Shown piece by piece: positions 1 to 8,777 of a DNA stretch of 64,000 nt; position 1 is the stretch's first letter, and the number at the start of each line of letters is the position of its first letter. Made by a program: the position numbers and the translations under genes. Under the pieces are notes generated by a model. That model searched no databases. It saw nothing but the letters and a program-made list of their open reading frames with translations, and was not told where the DNA came from. Source of the stretch: PFL25 sp046260155 (lineage in GTDB: Bacteria > Chloroflexota > Anaerolineae > Anaerolineales > UBA4823); assembly GCA_046260155.1 (NCBI GenBank), contig JBJYXV010000007.1:71105-135104 (forward strand). The letters are read 5' to 3'.

Positions 1-1416
1 GCGCTGCAGGATATCCCCGGTTGAATCCGGGGCATAGGTATAATATTCCTCGGTCAGAGGAAGTCCGTCACCTGATAGGATTTCTTGGTTATTTAAACCA
101 AGGGTGGGGTTTTGGATATTCAGCCCGTCCGCGGATGAAATCGAGTTTTGCTGTTTGCCATTCCATTTGTTATATACAAGGGGCAGGAATATTTCGCCGT
201 TGCAAATCACAATATTGCAGTAGGTGTTGTTCTTCACCTCGCCATTGACCACCATGGTCGAGGAACCACCCCCATCCTGAGCAATACCATAAGTGGCTCC
301 TAATTCGTCCCGCGCAAATTTTGCTAATTGCGGGATTGTCATGCCTATGCTGTGGAGCTGGTCACGCCCATCCACCACGATGAAGTAGATGTAATCCTGG
401 TTGAAGACAATTGCCGTGCGTGGATCACGCACATTGGCTTGTGGATCGGAGGAGAAATCCTGTACCACCCCGTTTTTAAGGAAATAAAAGGCACCACCGA
501 TGCTGGCATAGGTGTAATCCCAATTATTATTTGGAAAATTCGTGCAATCTTTTATCTTCTGTGAAATGCCAACTTGATCTCCAACTTTTATCCCCAGGCT
601 GGTAAATTCTGTTTTCTTCGTGCCATGCATGGATAAGACGACATGATCAAATGGAATGATTGTGGAGCCTTTATTATTCAATATTTTGACAATTTCCCCC
701 TTTTCAGCTGCTGCCATGTCACTATATGGGATGATCAATGAGGGGCGCTTCAATTGAACCAACACTTCGATTGAATCAAGTGAACCAGTTGTCCCGGTAT
801 CCGGACCAAACTGCGGCGTGAAAAGGATAAACTCATTATCATCCCTGCTGACGTTGATACCATCAAAGAATTGGTCAGCAATCCACATATTGTTTTCGAA
901 GTATGTCACCTGCTGCTTATCCGCGGGATGGGAAACGCATTCCCCAATGAAAGCGGTACGGTCCAGGTTCCAAGCAAAACCGCTGCCACTCTGCAGCTCG
1001 GTAAAACGTTTTGAATACCAACCTGAATGCACCTGCCCGCTCCAGGGGACGCCAGCTGGCTCATACGGGGGACCGAAATAAAAACCATTAATTGCCACCG
1101 CAACCTGGTTGGTGTTCCCCCAGGTTTGCCCCCAGTAGTTCAACGCCCCATTATAACGCTGTGCCATGCTGCTTACCGTCTCACCTCCCCCGGACAGCAT
1201 CCCTTGACCGATGCTGCTCTCGAGGGTCACCTGCGGATTGCTGCGGTCCATGCGGGTGACAAACACATTCACCGGTTCAGGCAGGCTGTATTCGCGGTAT
1301 TCAATGCCTGGCGCTACCGGTTCCCCCCACGGGTCAGCCGCCTGCTCGGCAGCCGCCAGAGGCGCACCCAGCGACAGCATCAGGACAGCCAGGATCACAT
1401 ACGATAAAATCTTCAT
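1..1416 (-). CDS. Secreted NAGPA/DUF2233 phosphodiester glycosidase-family protein (3' end cut by window)
   Basis: The frame is open from an ATG at 1416 to the left edge, 472 codons without a stop, so the C-terminus lies outside the window. An AAAAAGGAG Shine-Dalgarno precedes the ATG. Residues 1-23 form a signal peptide (MKILSYV, then a hydrophobic core, then AAAEQ), so the protein is exported. A NAGPA-type fold is suggested by VAINGFYF near residue 107, DPRTAI near 329 and a glycine-rich DGGGSST near 379, the usual end-of-domain motif of phosphodiester glycosidases and exopolysaccharide-associated DUF2233 proteins. The substrate cannot be read from the sequence. A tail continues past the domain. 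It is transcribed divergently from the cyclase at 1621. Family call firm, function general. Confidence 0.85.
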   Translation of the reverse strand, partial: MKILSYVILAVLMLSLGAPLAAAEQAADPWGEPVAPGIEYREYSLPEPVNVFVTRMDRSNPQVTLESSIGQGMLSGGGETVSSMAQRYNGALNYWGQTWGNTNQVAVAINGFYFGPPYEPAGVPWSGQVHSGWYSKRFTELQSGSGFAWNLDRTAFIGECVSHPADKQQVTYFENNMWIADQFFDGINVSRDDNEFILFTPQFGPDTGTTGSLDSIEVLVQLKRPSLIIPYSDMAAAEKGEIVKILNNKGSTIIPFDHVVLSMHGTKKTEFTSLGIKVGDQVGISQKIKDCTNFPNNNWDYTYASIGGAFYFLKNGVVQDFSSDPQANVRDPRTAIVFNQDYIYFIVVDGRDQLHSIGMTIPQLAKFARDELGATYGIAQDGGGSSTMVVNGEVKNNTYCNIVICNGEIFLPLVYNKWNGKQQNSISSADGLNIQNPTLGLNNQEILSGDGLPLTEEYYTYAPDSTGDILQR

Positions 1417-1620
1417 AGGGGCTCCTTTTTCAATACCGATAATGCAGGCTGATCTTATAAACGATTTTACCTGGTCTGGCAAGGTGGAAAATATTGTGAG
1501 CTGTTAGCGTTTCTAGCAGGGGGGGGCACACCTGTTTACAACATGCAGAAAAGAAAATATAATAAACTAAATATAAAGATAAAAACTCTCCAATTTATTT
1601 TCGCACAGGAGGGAAACCAG

Positions 1621-2439
1621 GTGATGAGTGAATCCACTCCAGAAGCAGTTGAACATCTTTGGCGCACATACCTGACGACCGGTGAATTCGAAAATGAACG
1701 CCGCCAACGCCAGCTCTTTCGATTGCTCCCCGGAACACCGCGCTGTAAGATCTGCTACGCTCCCTTTGGTGGAGTCGGAAGCATTTTTGTCAGGACGATA
1801 TACGGGAAGCATCCCTCCAACCTAAACCCTCATCTGTGCAATAGATGTGAGCAGTTTGCCCATCAATACCAGGGTGGTGCTGAGATCGAGCTATCGCTGC
1901 TCTTTGCAGATGTGCGCGGTTCTACCGCGCTTGCCGAAACGATGAACCCAACACAATACAGCCAGCTGATCAATCGTTTCTACAAAGCTACCACGCAGGT
2001 CATGGTGAACTCGGATGCATTAATCGACAAAATCATCGGTGACCAGGCTGCTGGGATATATGTCCCCGGGTTTGCTGGAGCAGAACATGCACGCCGTGCG
2101 ATCGATGCCGCGCAGGAAATACTGCAGGTGACCGGGCACCTGGACGAAGCCGGGCCCTGGATTAAATTGGGGATTGGGGTGCATACCGGGGTAGCATTTG
2201 TGGGCTCATTGGGATCTGAGCAAGGCGCGACCGATATCACCGTTTTAGGGGATGCTGCCAATACCGCCGCCCGCTTATCATCCGCGGCAGGCATTGGAGA
2301 GATCCTGATCACCGAGCCAGCTCTGTCTGCATCTGGCTTGCAGGCGGGTGATCTGGAGAAACGCACGCTGGTATTAAAAGGCAAACGTGACCCTCTGTCT
2401 GTCTGGGTTCTGCCGAGCTTAAAACCGGAAAAGATATAG
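1621..2439 (+). CDS. Class III adenylate/guanylate cyclase with N-terminal Cys4 motif
   Basis: Predicted to make cAMP from ATP, in the cytoplasm. An AGGAGGG at 1607-1613 favours GTG 1621 or ATG 1624 over the ATG at 1543. Numbering from 1624: CxxC at 41-44 and CxxC at 72-75 could bind zinc or an Fe-S cluster ahead of the catalytic domain. The cyclase domain has FADVRG with metal-binding Asp96, KIIGD with Lys136 (purine contact) and Asp140 (second metal), then a DIT segment and N-T-A-A-R for the transition state. The Lys plus DIT pair points to ATP rather than GTP. No membrane segment. The ferritin-like gene follows 49 nt later. Family certain, sensory input unknown. Confidence 0.88.
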   Translation: MMSESTPEAVEHLWRTYLTTGEFENERRQRQLFRLLPGTPRCKICYAPFGGVGSIFVRTIYGKHPSNLNPHLCNRCEQFAHQYQGGAEIELSLLFADVRGSTALAETMNPTQYSQLINRFYKATTQVMVNSDALIDKIIGDQAAGIYVPGFAGAEHARRAIDAAQEILQVTGHLDEAGPWIKLGIGVHTGVAFVGSLGSEQGATDITVLGDAANTAARLSSAAGIGEILITEPALSASGLQAGDLEKRTLVLKGKRDPLSVWVLPSLKPEKI

Positions 2440-2488
2440 TCTATAATTAGGATTATCCAAGAACATCATAATCATAGGAGATTTAAAA

Positions 2489-2983
2489 ATGCACGAAAAA
2501 AGTATCGACCTGCTTAACAAAGCTGTCGCGGATGAGTTATCCGCTGTACACCAGTACATGTATTTTCATTTTCACTGCGAGGACCAGGGCTATGACCTCC
2601 TGGCAGGTTTGTTTATCAAGACAGCCATTGAAGAAATGGGTCACGTTGAACGCTGCGCTGAGAGGATTTTATTCCTGGGAGGCGAAGTGGAAATGGTCGC
2701 CGCAGTACCTGTTGAAAAAATCCATGATGTCGAAAAGATGCTGGAATTAGCCAGGAAAATGGAGGAGGAAAGCACCAGAGATTACAACCAGTGGGCAAAT
2801 GAATGCTCAGCGAACGCGGATTCTGCTTCCCGCAAGGTGTTTGAAGGCCTGGTAGATGATGAAGAGCGCCATTTCGACCAATACGATAATGAAATGGTGG
2901 CAATTGATAAATTCGGGGAGCGCTACCTGGCTTTGCAGTCCATCGAACGCAGCAAAAATATATCTGCCGGAGCGGAAGAATAA
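2489..2983 (+). CDS. Ferritin-like/bacterioferritin-type iron protein
   Basis: A 164-residue four-helix-bundle protein of the bacterioferritin group, expected to oxidise and store Fe(II) in the cytoplasm. Diiron ligands are visible in the usual order: E in ELSAVHQY (helix A), EEMGH with the ExxH pair (helix B), a mid-protein Glu-rich helix, and DEERHFDQY (ExxH, helix D). No obvious haem-binding Met was assigned, so it may be a non-haem form. AGGAG precedes the ATG. A TATAAT at 2442-2447 could provide a promoter separate from the cyclase. A strong terminator follows. Ferritin-like call firm, exact subfamily less so. Confidence 0.85.
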   Translation: MHEKSIDLLNKAVADELSAVHQYMYFHFHCEDQGYDLLAGLFIKTAIEEMGHVERCAERILFLGGEVEMVAAVPVEKIHDVEKMLELARKMEEESTRDYNQWANECSANADSASRKVFEGLVDDEERHFDQYDNEMVAIDKFGERYLALQSIERSKNISAGAEE

Positions 2984-3012
2984 ATTTCGAATCCCTAATT
3001 TAAGCTGTTGAG

Positions 3013-3048
3013 AAAAAAGCTATCCAGAAGATGGATAGCTTTTTTTTT
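3013..3048 (+). terminator. Intrinsic terminator after the ferritin-like gene
   Basis: AAGCTATCC (arm in 3013-3025) pairs with GGATAGCTT (3033 onward) around a 7-nt loop and runs into eight T residues ending at 3048. The A-run on the 5' side means it could also work for the minus-strand gene ending at 3059. Confidence 0.9.
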
Positions 3049-3058
3049 ACGCCCCACG

Positions 3059-3409
3059 TCAGACGCCAAACAAATTTCTGACCAATATAATTGCTCCCAG
3101 AACAATTCCCCAAACGGCATATCCCACAGCTAGCACTGGGATCAACTTCAATCCTGCCCGGGAAGATAACCAAACTGCAAATAAAAACCCGATTGTCGGG
3201 ATGATTCCCATTAGCAAACCTGCTGTAAAATCCTGCATCGTCTTCTGATCGCCTCTATTCGCAGAATAGACGATCCAAATAGCCAGGGTTGCCCCAATCG
3301 GCATGGTGGCTGTAACAGCAGCTGCAAACTTGCTCTGCTTCTCGAACACCGCGACTAAGATGATCACAACGATCGAAAGTAGTACCGGTAGCACATCCTG
3401 AGATTTCAT
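3059..3409 (-). CDS. Small integral membrane protein, unknown function
   Basis: 116 residues, mostly hydrophobic, with about four membrane segments (residues 7-21, 28-48, 60-80 and 90-112). GGAGGG lies 8 nt before the ATG, which supports expression. No catalytic motif was recognised. It resembles small GlpM/DUF3147-like membrane proteins in size and topology, but I cannot confirm membership. Confidence 0.6.
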   Translation of the reverse strand: MKSQDVLPVLLSIVVIILVAVFEKQSKFAAAVTATMPIGATLAIWIVYSANRGDQKTMQDFTAGLLMGIIPTIGFLFAVWLSSRAGLKLIPVLAVGYAVWGIVLGAIILVRNLFGV

Positions 3410-3558
3410 CGAACATTCCCTCCAGGAGGTTGAATTAAATATGTTAGACCATGAAATTAATCAAATAAGAGGTTTTTCCAGCAACAGAGCTTTGATAATC
3501 CAGCCGCAACCATTAGGTGGAGTTGATGAAACTCAGGCTCAAGACGAGATTCTACCTT

Positions 3559-3987
3559 CTAGGATTCTCTCCCGGCCAGAGGGGAAATGATCAAAATATA
3601 CGTACCATAAGGATCCTGCACTGCACAATAACGGACTGGTTCATATATCAGCTCATCTGAGGGTGGCTCACCAGCTCCTCCGGCCTCGATAAATGCAGCC
3701 TGTAACCGGTCTGCCTCATCGGGAGTCTGCATGATGATATTCAGCTCCATGTTTTTGGGATTCCCCGTACCCCCCTTGAGCAGGGTCAACCAGGTATTTC
3801 CTAATTGCCAGCCCCGTGTGCCTGTACCTTCCACATATGCTGGCTCTCCCAACACCCGGGTGTAATAGCTGACCGCGGTTTCATAATCACTGAAATATAA
3901 TGTTGTCCCGTGCAAACCGCGGAATTTGAAGCGCTGCTCAGGGGCAGGCACGGTAAAGAATTTTTCTCGGTATTGATCATAATCCAT
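3559..3987 (-). CDS. VOC (glyoxalase/bleomycin-resistance) superfamily protein
   Basis: 142 residues. The pattern of a VOC fold is visible: LHGTTLYFSDYETAVSYYTRVLG at the start of the first module, then DEADRLQAAFIEAG and a closing QDPYGTYILIIS in the second. VOC proteins bind metals or small ligands and act as lyases, dioxygenases or resistance proteins; the substrate is not predictable here. The ClbS/DinB gene ends 37 nt upstream on the same strand, so the two may be cotranscribed. Confidence 0.8.
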   Translation of the reverse strand: MDYDQYREKFFTVPAPEQRFKFRGLHGTTLYFSDYETAVSYYTRVLGEPAYVEGTGTRGWQLGNTWLTLLKGGTGNPKNMELNIIMQTPDEADRLQAAFIEAGGAGEPPSDELIYEPVRYCAVQDPYGTYILIISPLAGRES

Positions 3988-4024
3988 TGAACTCCGCTCC
4001 TCTGCGCCTGATAAAACACAGTTC

Positions 4025-4759
4025 CTACTGGCCGGCTTTCCACCGCTCGATCAGAGCCAGATAACCTGGATCATCCCAGAGCGAGATCAGGTCGCTATCT
4101 TCTCGGGACCACTCTACCATGTCAGCACTCAGAGCAAATGCCTGGCCCAGCCGGTCAACAGCCCGCTCATTTTCACCAATGAGGGCATAGTAGCAGGCCA
4201 GGTTATAAATGGATTGTCCTCGCCAGGTTGCTGATTCGTCCAGCGATCCCATTCGATCTGTGACAGTCTCCATCAGCTGCTTACCTCGATCGAGCTCCCC
4301 ATGCTTGCTGAACCAGAATGCCATATGCCAGTGCGGGTGGAAATAGCCATTATGCAGGGTTCGCTTCCAGAGGGAACGTCCTTTCAACCATGGATATCGC
4401 TCTGCATCCAATAAATCTTCTTCAGAGGTCGATTGAACCTGCGCTGCCAGCTGCCTGTTGGAGAGTTCCAGGTAATTGACTGCCTCAGACCAGGAATTTT
4501 CTTGGTGGCGATGAAAGATCTCTTCATTGATCGCATCCCAATCATCAAATTCCGGTGGGGTTTGACCGGCATGAAAAGCCCGAAATCTCTCGCACATGAT
4601 GCCTTTCCAGGCTGCAATATGCACAATCTCGTCTTTGACAGACCATTGCTCCACGGTCCCCCTCAAATTTTTTTCCTGCTCATTGATTCCTGAGATGAAG
4701 GAATTTTCATTTTGATGACATATATCAAGCAGCTCGACCAGCTTGCCCTTTAGATCCAC
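4025..4759 (-). CDS. ClbS/DfsB (DinB-like) protein with C-terminal TPR-like segment
   Basis: 244 residues. The N-terminal two-thirds match the ClbS/DfsB four-helix bundle of the DinB superfamily: WSVKDEIVHIAAW in the second helix and a histidine-rich GYFHPHWHMAFW in the last, the likely metal-site helices. ClbS-type proteins hydrolyse or sequester colibactin-like electrophiles, while many relatives are uncharacterised. Residues 185-240 look like a tetratricopeptide pair (YNLACYYALIGENERAVDRLGQAF). First of a possible two-gene unit with the VOC gene. Confidence 0.75.
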   Translation of the reverse strand: MDLKGKLVELLDICHQNENSFISGINEQEKNLRGTVEQWSVKDEIVHIAAWKGIMCERFRAFHAGQTPPEFDDWDAINEEIFHRHQENSWSEAVNYLELSNRQLAAQVQSTSEEDLLDAERYPWLKGRSLWKRTLHNGYFHPHWHMAFWFSKHGELDRGKQLMETVTDRMGSLDESATWRGQSIYNLACYYALIGENERAVDRLGQAFALSADMVEWSREDSDLISLWDDPGYLALIERWKAGQ

Positions 4760-4984
4760 TGCAGTTACTCCTCTGGTGATTTATTACGGAGGCAACAAAT
4801 ATTTTGCCGACCAATTTTACCCTATTAGCGAGATTGACTGAAACCCACTGATAAGTCTCCCAAACTGATGAAGGTTATTTTCCATACAGTTAGGCTTAGA
4901 ACTCCACCACCCGTATTCAACGTCAGTGAAATTTGGCGGGTGCCTGGATGACCCGGAATTTGATAGCTGTTAAATACGATAAAT

Positions 4985-5848
4985 TCAGTGGGTGAGAAGC
5001 TGTCCAATATCAAGTGTCCGCTCATCGATACTTGCAGCTGTCTCGCTCAACAGGTCATCGTACTCCCTGCTCATTCCGACCAGAGTTCCCTGTACCTGTG
5101 CGAGGGCAGCATAGATCAAGCGCAACAACCGTTGGGATTCACTGGGCACAAAACCCAACGACCGCAATGTTTTCTCGACCTGGATCGTGTGCTGGCACAG
5201 GTGCGAATCGAAGCGATGCAGGCGGAATCTCAAGCTGTAATGTTCATCTTCCCAATATCTCGTCCGGATTTCTAATTCGGAATTTGAGATCCCGGCGAAA
5301 TCGGTCAAAATGCGCAGGTGAAGGTCTCTGTGGAAGGACTTCAACCCAGGCAGGGGGCCGGTCATCTGTGCATCTAATTCTGATCCCTTCATTCCAATGA
5401 TTCCCAACCAGGTTTCATCATCAATTTCTTTCAGGTGATCTTCTCCCTGGCGGTATTGGTCTAGGGCAAACTTGATTGCCACATAGAATCCCATCTCAGC
5501 ACCCACGATATGTGCCAAGGTACTTCGCGGCGACCAGTCTCCCTCTGCAGGAGAAATTTCAAAGTACCGGCTTTCCACACCCAACATGACTGCTTGCAAA
5601 TCCATAAAAGAAGCATGGTACTGGGCGAGAATACGTTGGGCTTCTGACAGGGGCTTCCCGGCGAGATCCCGCGCACGAGCAATTTGAACTGCCAGCTGGC
5701 GCAGGTCTTCGTAATTTCGGAAGAAAGCAAAGCGCACTCCTTCCGATGTGTAAGAGCCCCAGACCCATTCCCGATCCAGTTCTGAGTCAGGCAGGGCCTG
5801 AACCAGATTCTCGAAACGTTCGATCATGTTCGATAAAGGATCATTCAT
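4985..5848 (-). CDS. DinB superfamily protein
   Basis: 287 residues, longer than a typical DinB bundle (about 150-180). The DinB-like core occupies roughly residues 65-235, with W-S-P-R-S-T-L-A-H-I in helix 2 and RFDSHLCQHTIQVEKTL in helix 4, which supply candidate metal-ligand histidines. An extra C-terminal helical segment follows. DinB-fold proteins are thiol-dependent or damage-linked metalloenzymes of mostly unknown substrate. The 225 nt downstream (4760-4984) separate it from the ClbS gene and contain no gene that I can see. Confidence 0.72.
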   Translation of the reverse strand: MNDPLSNMIERFENLVQALPDSELDREWVWGSYTSEGVRFAFFRNYEDLRQLAVQIARARDLAGKPLSEAQRILAQYHASFMDLQAVMLGVESRYFEISPAEGDWSPRSTLAHIVGAEMGFYVAIKFALDQYRQGEDHLKEIDDETWLGIIGMKGSELDAQMTGPLPGLKSFHRDLHLRILTDFAGISNSELEIRTRYWEDEHYSLRFRLHRFDSHLCQHTIQVEKTLRSLGFVPSESQRLLRLIYAALAQVQGTLVGMSREYDDLLSETAASIDERTLDIGQLLTH

Positions 5849-6012
5849 CGTTTTTAATCTCCCGACTGTTCCATGGCTCTATTCTGCTCAAAGCTGAAAA
5901 TTTTATACGAACTGATGAGGTTGATTTCATCGAGATGCCGGTCCATCAATTCCCGCAGAGGGGGACTTGATCGACCAATTAACCTACACGCAAGCCACCC
6001 AGCAAACCGTGC

Positions 6013-6396
6013 CTATTCCGGATTTAACCCACGTTGTGAAATGCCAAACAGGTTGCCATCGGGGTCGTAGAGCGCAGCAAGAAAAGCCCCCCATGGTTTT
6101 TTGGTCGGAGGGTAGCTGATCTTCGCGCCAGCATCTTTAAAGCGCTTGAAGGTTGCCTCGATATCATCGACCTCGAACCACAGCGAAACTACTCTGCAAG
6201 CATCAGAGGCTTGATCCACCTGGTCAAACTCAAAATACAGGTTGGGCAGGGGGAAGCCTAAATGGTCCCCACCGGTTGCAGTGGATGCTCCTAATTCGAG
6301 ACCCTGGGCATAGAAATCTGCCATGGTTTTCATCCGGTTGGTCTGGAATATTACGGTCTGTAAAACCGCGTTGGTTCTGTTATTAGAATTGATCGT
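6013..6396 (-). CDS. VOC family protein; start apparently at ACG (or internal ATG 6333)
   Basis: A VOC-fold protein. Translation from the first ATG (6333) lacks the first beta strand. The frame extends upstream through TVIFQTNRMKTMADFYAQG, a typical VOC N-terminus, but reaches a stop without any ATG, GTG or TTG. An AAAGGAG (6404-6410) lies 7 nt before an ACG codon at 6396-6394, exactly where an ATG would be expected. The gene therefore uses ACG or another non-canonical start, is mutated, or carries a base error. The end of the domain (ALYDPDGNLFGISQRG) is intact. Family certain, start uncertain. Confidence 0.78.
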   Translation of the reverse strand, partial: TINSNNRTNAVLQTVIFQTNRMKTMADFYAQGLELGASTATGGDHLGFPLPNLYFEFDQVDQASDACRVVSLWFEVDDIEATFKRFKDAGAKISYPPTKKPWGAFLAALYDPDGNLFGISQRGLNPE

Positions 6397-6546
6397 GCTT
6401 TAACTCCTTTAGAGATTCTTCCAACGGATGGGTTTTGTTCATAAAATTTCCTCTGGCTGAATTCGTTTTTGTTGGTCGACCACTCTTTGGATCGCCACCT
6501 GGCATGGTTAATACCCAATCCTATTCACCAATCGGAATTCCTGGGT

Positions 6547-7416
6547 TCAAATCTGCTTTCTGTATGAACGGGACACCATTTCCGTGACAAACCCCAGAGA
6601 ATGGTAAAGGTTCATTGCACCTTCATTTCCAGTGTTGACCGTCAGGGTGATCTTATAAACATACGGCCTTTCAACAGCCCATTCCACGGCCATTCGCACC
6701 AAGCCCCGCCCGATTCCCTGTCTGCGGTAACCCTGCGCTACACCCACGAAATCGATATATCCATCCTTGGAGGCGGGACGCGCCTGGACAAATACATACC
6801 CGACCAGATTTCCATTAATCAAATGGAGCATTAATGTTTTATCATCCTCCTTGGAAAGGTCTATGAGTTGTTCTGCCGAATAATAGGTGTTGGGGAACAG
6901 CTCGGCATGCAGGGCAGCGAATTGGAGACTGTATATTTCATCAAATTCAACAATGTCGAATAGTTCATGACTTTCATACTTGGAAATATCCAGGGTTAAT
7001 ACTGCACCTTCAGAATGAAAGGTGAAACCATGCCGAATCGCAAATTCCTGCACCCTGGTGTTCTGGGTATGGCAAAATATCTCCTGGTCAGCGATTTGGG
7101 TTGGCCGCTCGTCAAGGCTTGCCTCGTAAAGCTGGTCAGCGATGGTATTCCAATCCGGTTGATCCACCAGCGGACCAAAGAGCCAGCTGCGGCCTAACTC
7201 CAGGTCCATTTCGACTCCTAGGAAACCGGAAACATACCCATCATCGCCGGTTGCTATAAATCCGTACCCTGCTGGCGGCTGAATAATAGAGAAATCCGCC
7301 CTGATTTCTTCTTCAGTATCTCCAAAGTAACTGATATTATGGGTCAAGTCCTGATTCTGGTGAACAACGAAGGAAATCACTTCGTCAAGGTTCGCATCTT
7401 CAATCTTCCTGATCAT
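6547..7416 (-). CDS. GNAT-family N-acetyltransferase (tandem GNAT domains)
   Basis: 289 residues from ATG 7416, chosen because AGGAGG lies 9 nt upstream; the upstream in-frame ATGs fall inside the preceding gene. Two GNAT-like halves are seen: a degenerate N-terminal half (GYGFIATGDDGYVSGFLG) and a canonical C-terminal half with the acetyl-CoA loop VAQGYRRQGIGRGLVRMAVEWA and the NEGAMNLYHSLGF motif. Cytoplasmic; acetyl acceptor unknown. Its start overlaps the end of the SnoaL-like gene by 17 nt, suggesting translational coupling. Confidence 0.85.
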   Translation of the reverse strand: MIRKIEDANLDEVISFVVHQNQDLTHNISYFGDTEEEIRADFSIIQPPAGYGFIATGDDGYVSGFLGVEMDLELGRSWLFGPLVDQPDWNTIADQLYEASLDERPTQIADQEIFCHTQNTRVQEFAIRHGFTFHSEGAVLTLDISKYESHELFDIVEFDEIYSLQFAALHAELFPNTYYSAEQLIDLSKEDDKTLMLHLINGNLVGYVFVQARPASKDGYIDFVGVAQGYRRQGIGRGLVRMAVEWAVERPYVYKITLTVNTGNEGAMNLYHSLGFVTEMVSRSYRKQI

Positions 7417-7804
7417 CTTCCTGTTCCTCCTGGCGATGCCACCATTCCTTGAAATCAGTGCACAATCCATGCTCATCAAATTCTGCCACCAGGATGCCGT
7501 CCAGCTCGACCTGATTGCCAGATTTTACCCGTTGAAAACTCGCCTGCCAATGAGCGATCCCCTGATTTCCTTGCACCGAGAGTATCCGGTAGGAGAAGCT
7601 GATATCCCTCTGGTTGGTTCCCGCCCCAGATTGCCAATAATCCTGAACGGCCTCCTTGCCTAACATGGGTTTATTAAAAGGGGTCTCCTGGTAAGATGCT
7701 CCTTCAGCAAATAAATCTGCAGATTTCTGATGATCACCCTTTTCCCAAGCCAATCCATAAGCTGCCAGCCATTTATTGAACATCCCGTTGCTGATACGTG
7801 TCAT
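7400..7804 (-). CDS. SnoaL-like/NTF2-fold protein
   Basis: 134 residues with an NTF2-like cone fold pattern: an N-terminal helix (FNKWLAAYGLAWEKGDHQKSADLFAEGASYQE), then WHW-like strands (IAHWQASFQRV, DGILVAEFDEHGLCTDFKEWWHRQ). Members include polyketide cyclases and small ligand-binding proteins; the specific role is unknown. The C-terminus is acidic (QEEQEDDQED), and its coding end overlaps the GNAT start. Confidence 0.8.
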   Translation of the reverse strand: MTRISNGMFNKWLAAYGLAWEKGDHQKSADLFAEGASYQETPFNKPMLGKEAVQDYWQSGAGTNQRDISFSYRILSVQGNQGIAHWQASFQRVKSGNQVELDGILVAEFDEHGLCTDFKEWWHRQEEQEDDQED

Positions 7805-8031
7805 GAATGAATCCTCAATTAGGTTTTAAGATATCGCTCTATTCAGGAACTAACCTGAATCTCGATGGGTGATGAATTATATTCTATCCCCCATCTTTCG
7901 ATCTGCAGACAAACTTCACGCTCTCGTGCGGACTGCTTTAGACAGCCCCACAGCCGATCAGCGGGAAGGACAGAGACTGATAGTCAGTCAAACTACTGGT
8001 TAAATATTCAAATTACTCCCAGGATGATTTT

Positions 8032-8655
8032 CTACCCTTCCAGGTTGGTATAAAAGAGAGTTTCCAGGTAGAGGCCATGATCTTTACTCGTTTTATCCTC
8101 AAAGTACAACTCTTTGAGCATGCCGCCAAAACGAGTGTAAATACCATCCATTCGTTTCGTCCCTCGTGTTGTGGCGATCACCGACCTGGACTCATTTAGA
8201 TCTGGCGTATCGAATACTTCATAAACATCAAACTGGTCGAATATTGGTACCATCACGATCACCGGGACGACCAAAACGATGAATCCAGTAAACCGGGTTC
8301 TGTCTTCCACAAATACAGGATATCCTGTAACGATGGTTGCCTCACCTGCTTTCCCCTGAGATTCAACCACCGATGGGGAGAGGACATTTGGTTTCTGTGC
8401 CAGGTACATCTCTCTCAGCTCGGGCGATAGTTGACCTATCACCTGTTCTTTCTCAACGGAGGATAACCCGCTGATACCCATCTCGAAAAACAGTAAAGCT
8501 CTTGCATCGCTCGAAAAAACACCCGCTGCTCTGGCTAATTCGGAAGGCTCGACAATATCATCACCGCTACGAGTAAACAGATTATAGAATCGCCCTCCAT
8601 TATCGAGCGCCTGGTGCGCACCTCGAAATGTCTTATATGGTTTGATCTCGCGCAA
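8032..8655 (-). CDS. Protein of unknown function
   Basis: 207 residues, not recognised. The N-terminal 80 residues look helical (SSVEKEQVIGQLSPELREMYLAQ), a hydrophobic stretch IVLVVPVIVMVPI lies near residues 123-135, and the rest is mixed alpha/beta. No signal peptide or catalytic motif is apparent. The 227 nt before it (7805-8031) and the 122 nt after its start (8656-8777) show nothing I can name. Confidence 0.55.
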   Translation of the reverse strand: MREIKPYKTFRGAHQALDNGGRFYNLFTRSGDDIVEPSELARAAGVFSSDARALLFFEMGISGLSSVEKEQVIGQLSPELREMYLAQKPNVLSPSVVESQGKAGEATIVTGYPVFVEDRTRFTGFIVLVVPVIVMVPIFDQFDVYEVFDTPDLNESRSVIATTRGTKRMDGIYTRFGGMLKELYFEDKTSKDHGLYLETLFYTNLEG

Positions 8656-8777
8656 GACAGCCTCCTGGAGAATTTCCGTCTGACATCTATTTTATCTACC
8701 CTGGCAGGATGAGGCAGGTTCAAGAAATTTCATAGGCCAGGAACCACCCGACTGACAGACCTGGACGAAAGAAAATG

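Noticed and set aside
818..1507. Plus-strand frames opposite the NAGPA gene
   Set aside because: They are antisense shadows of a long, signal-peptide-bearing, domain-matching minus-strand gene.
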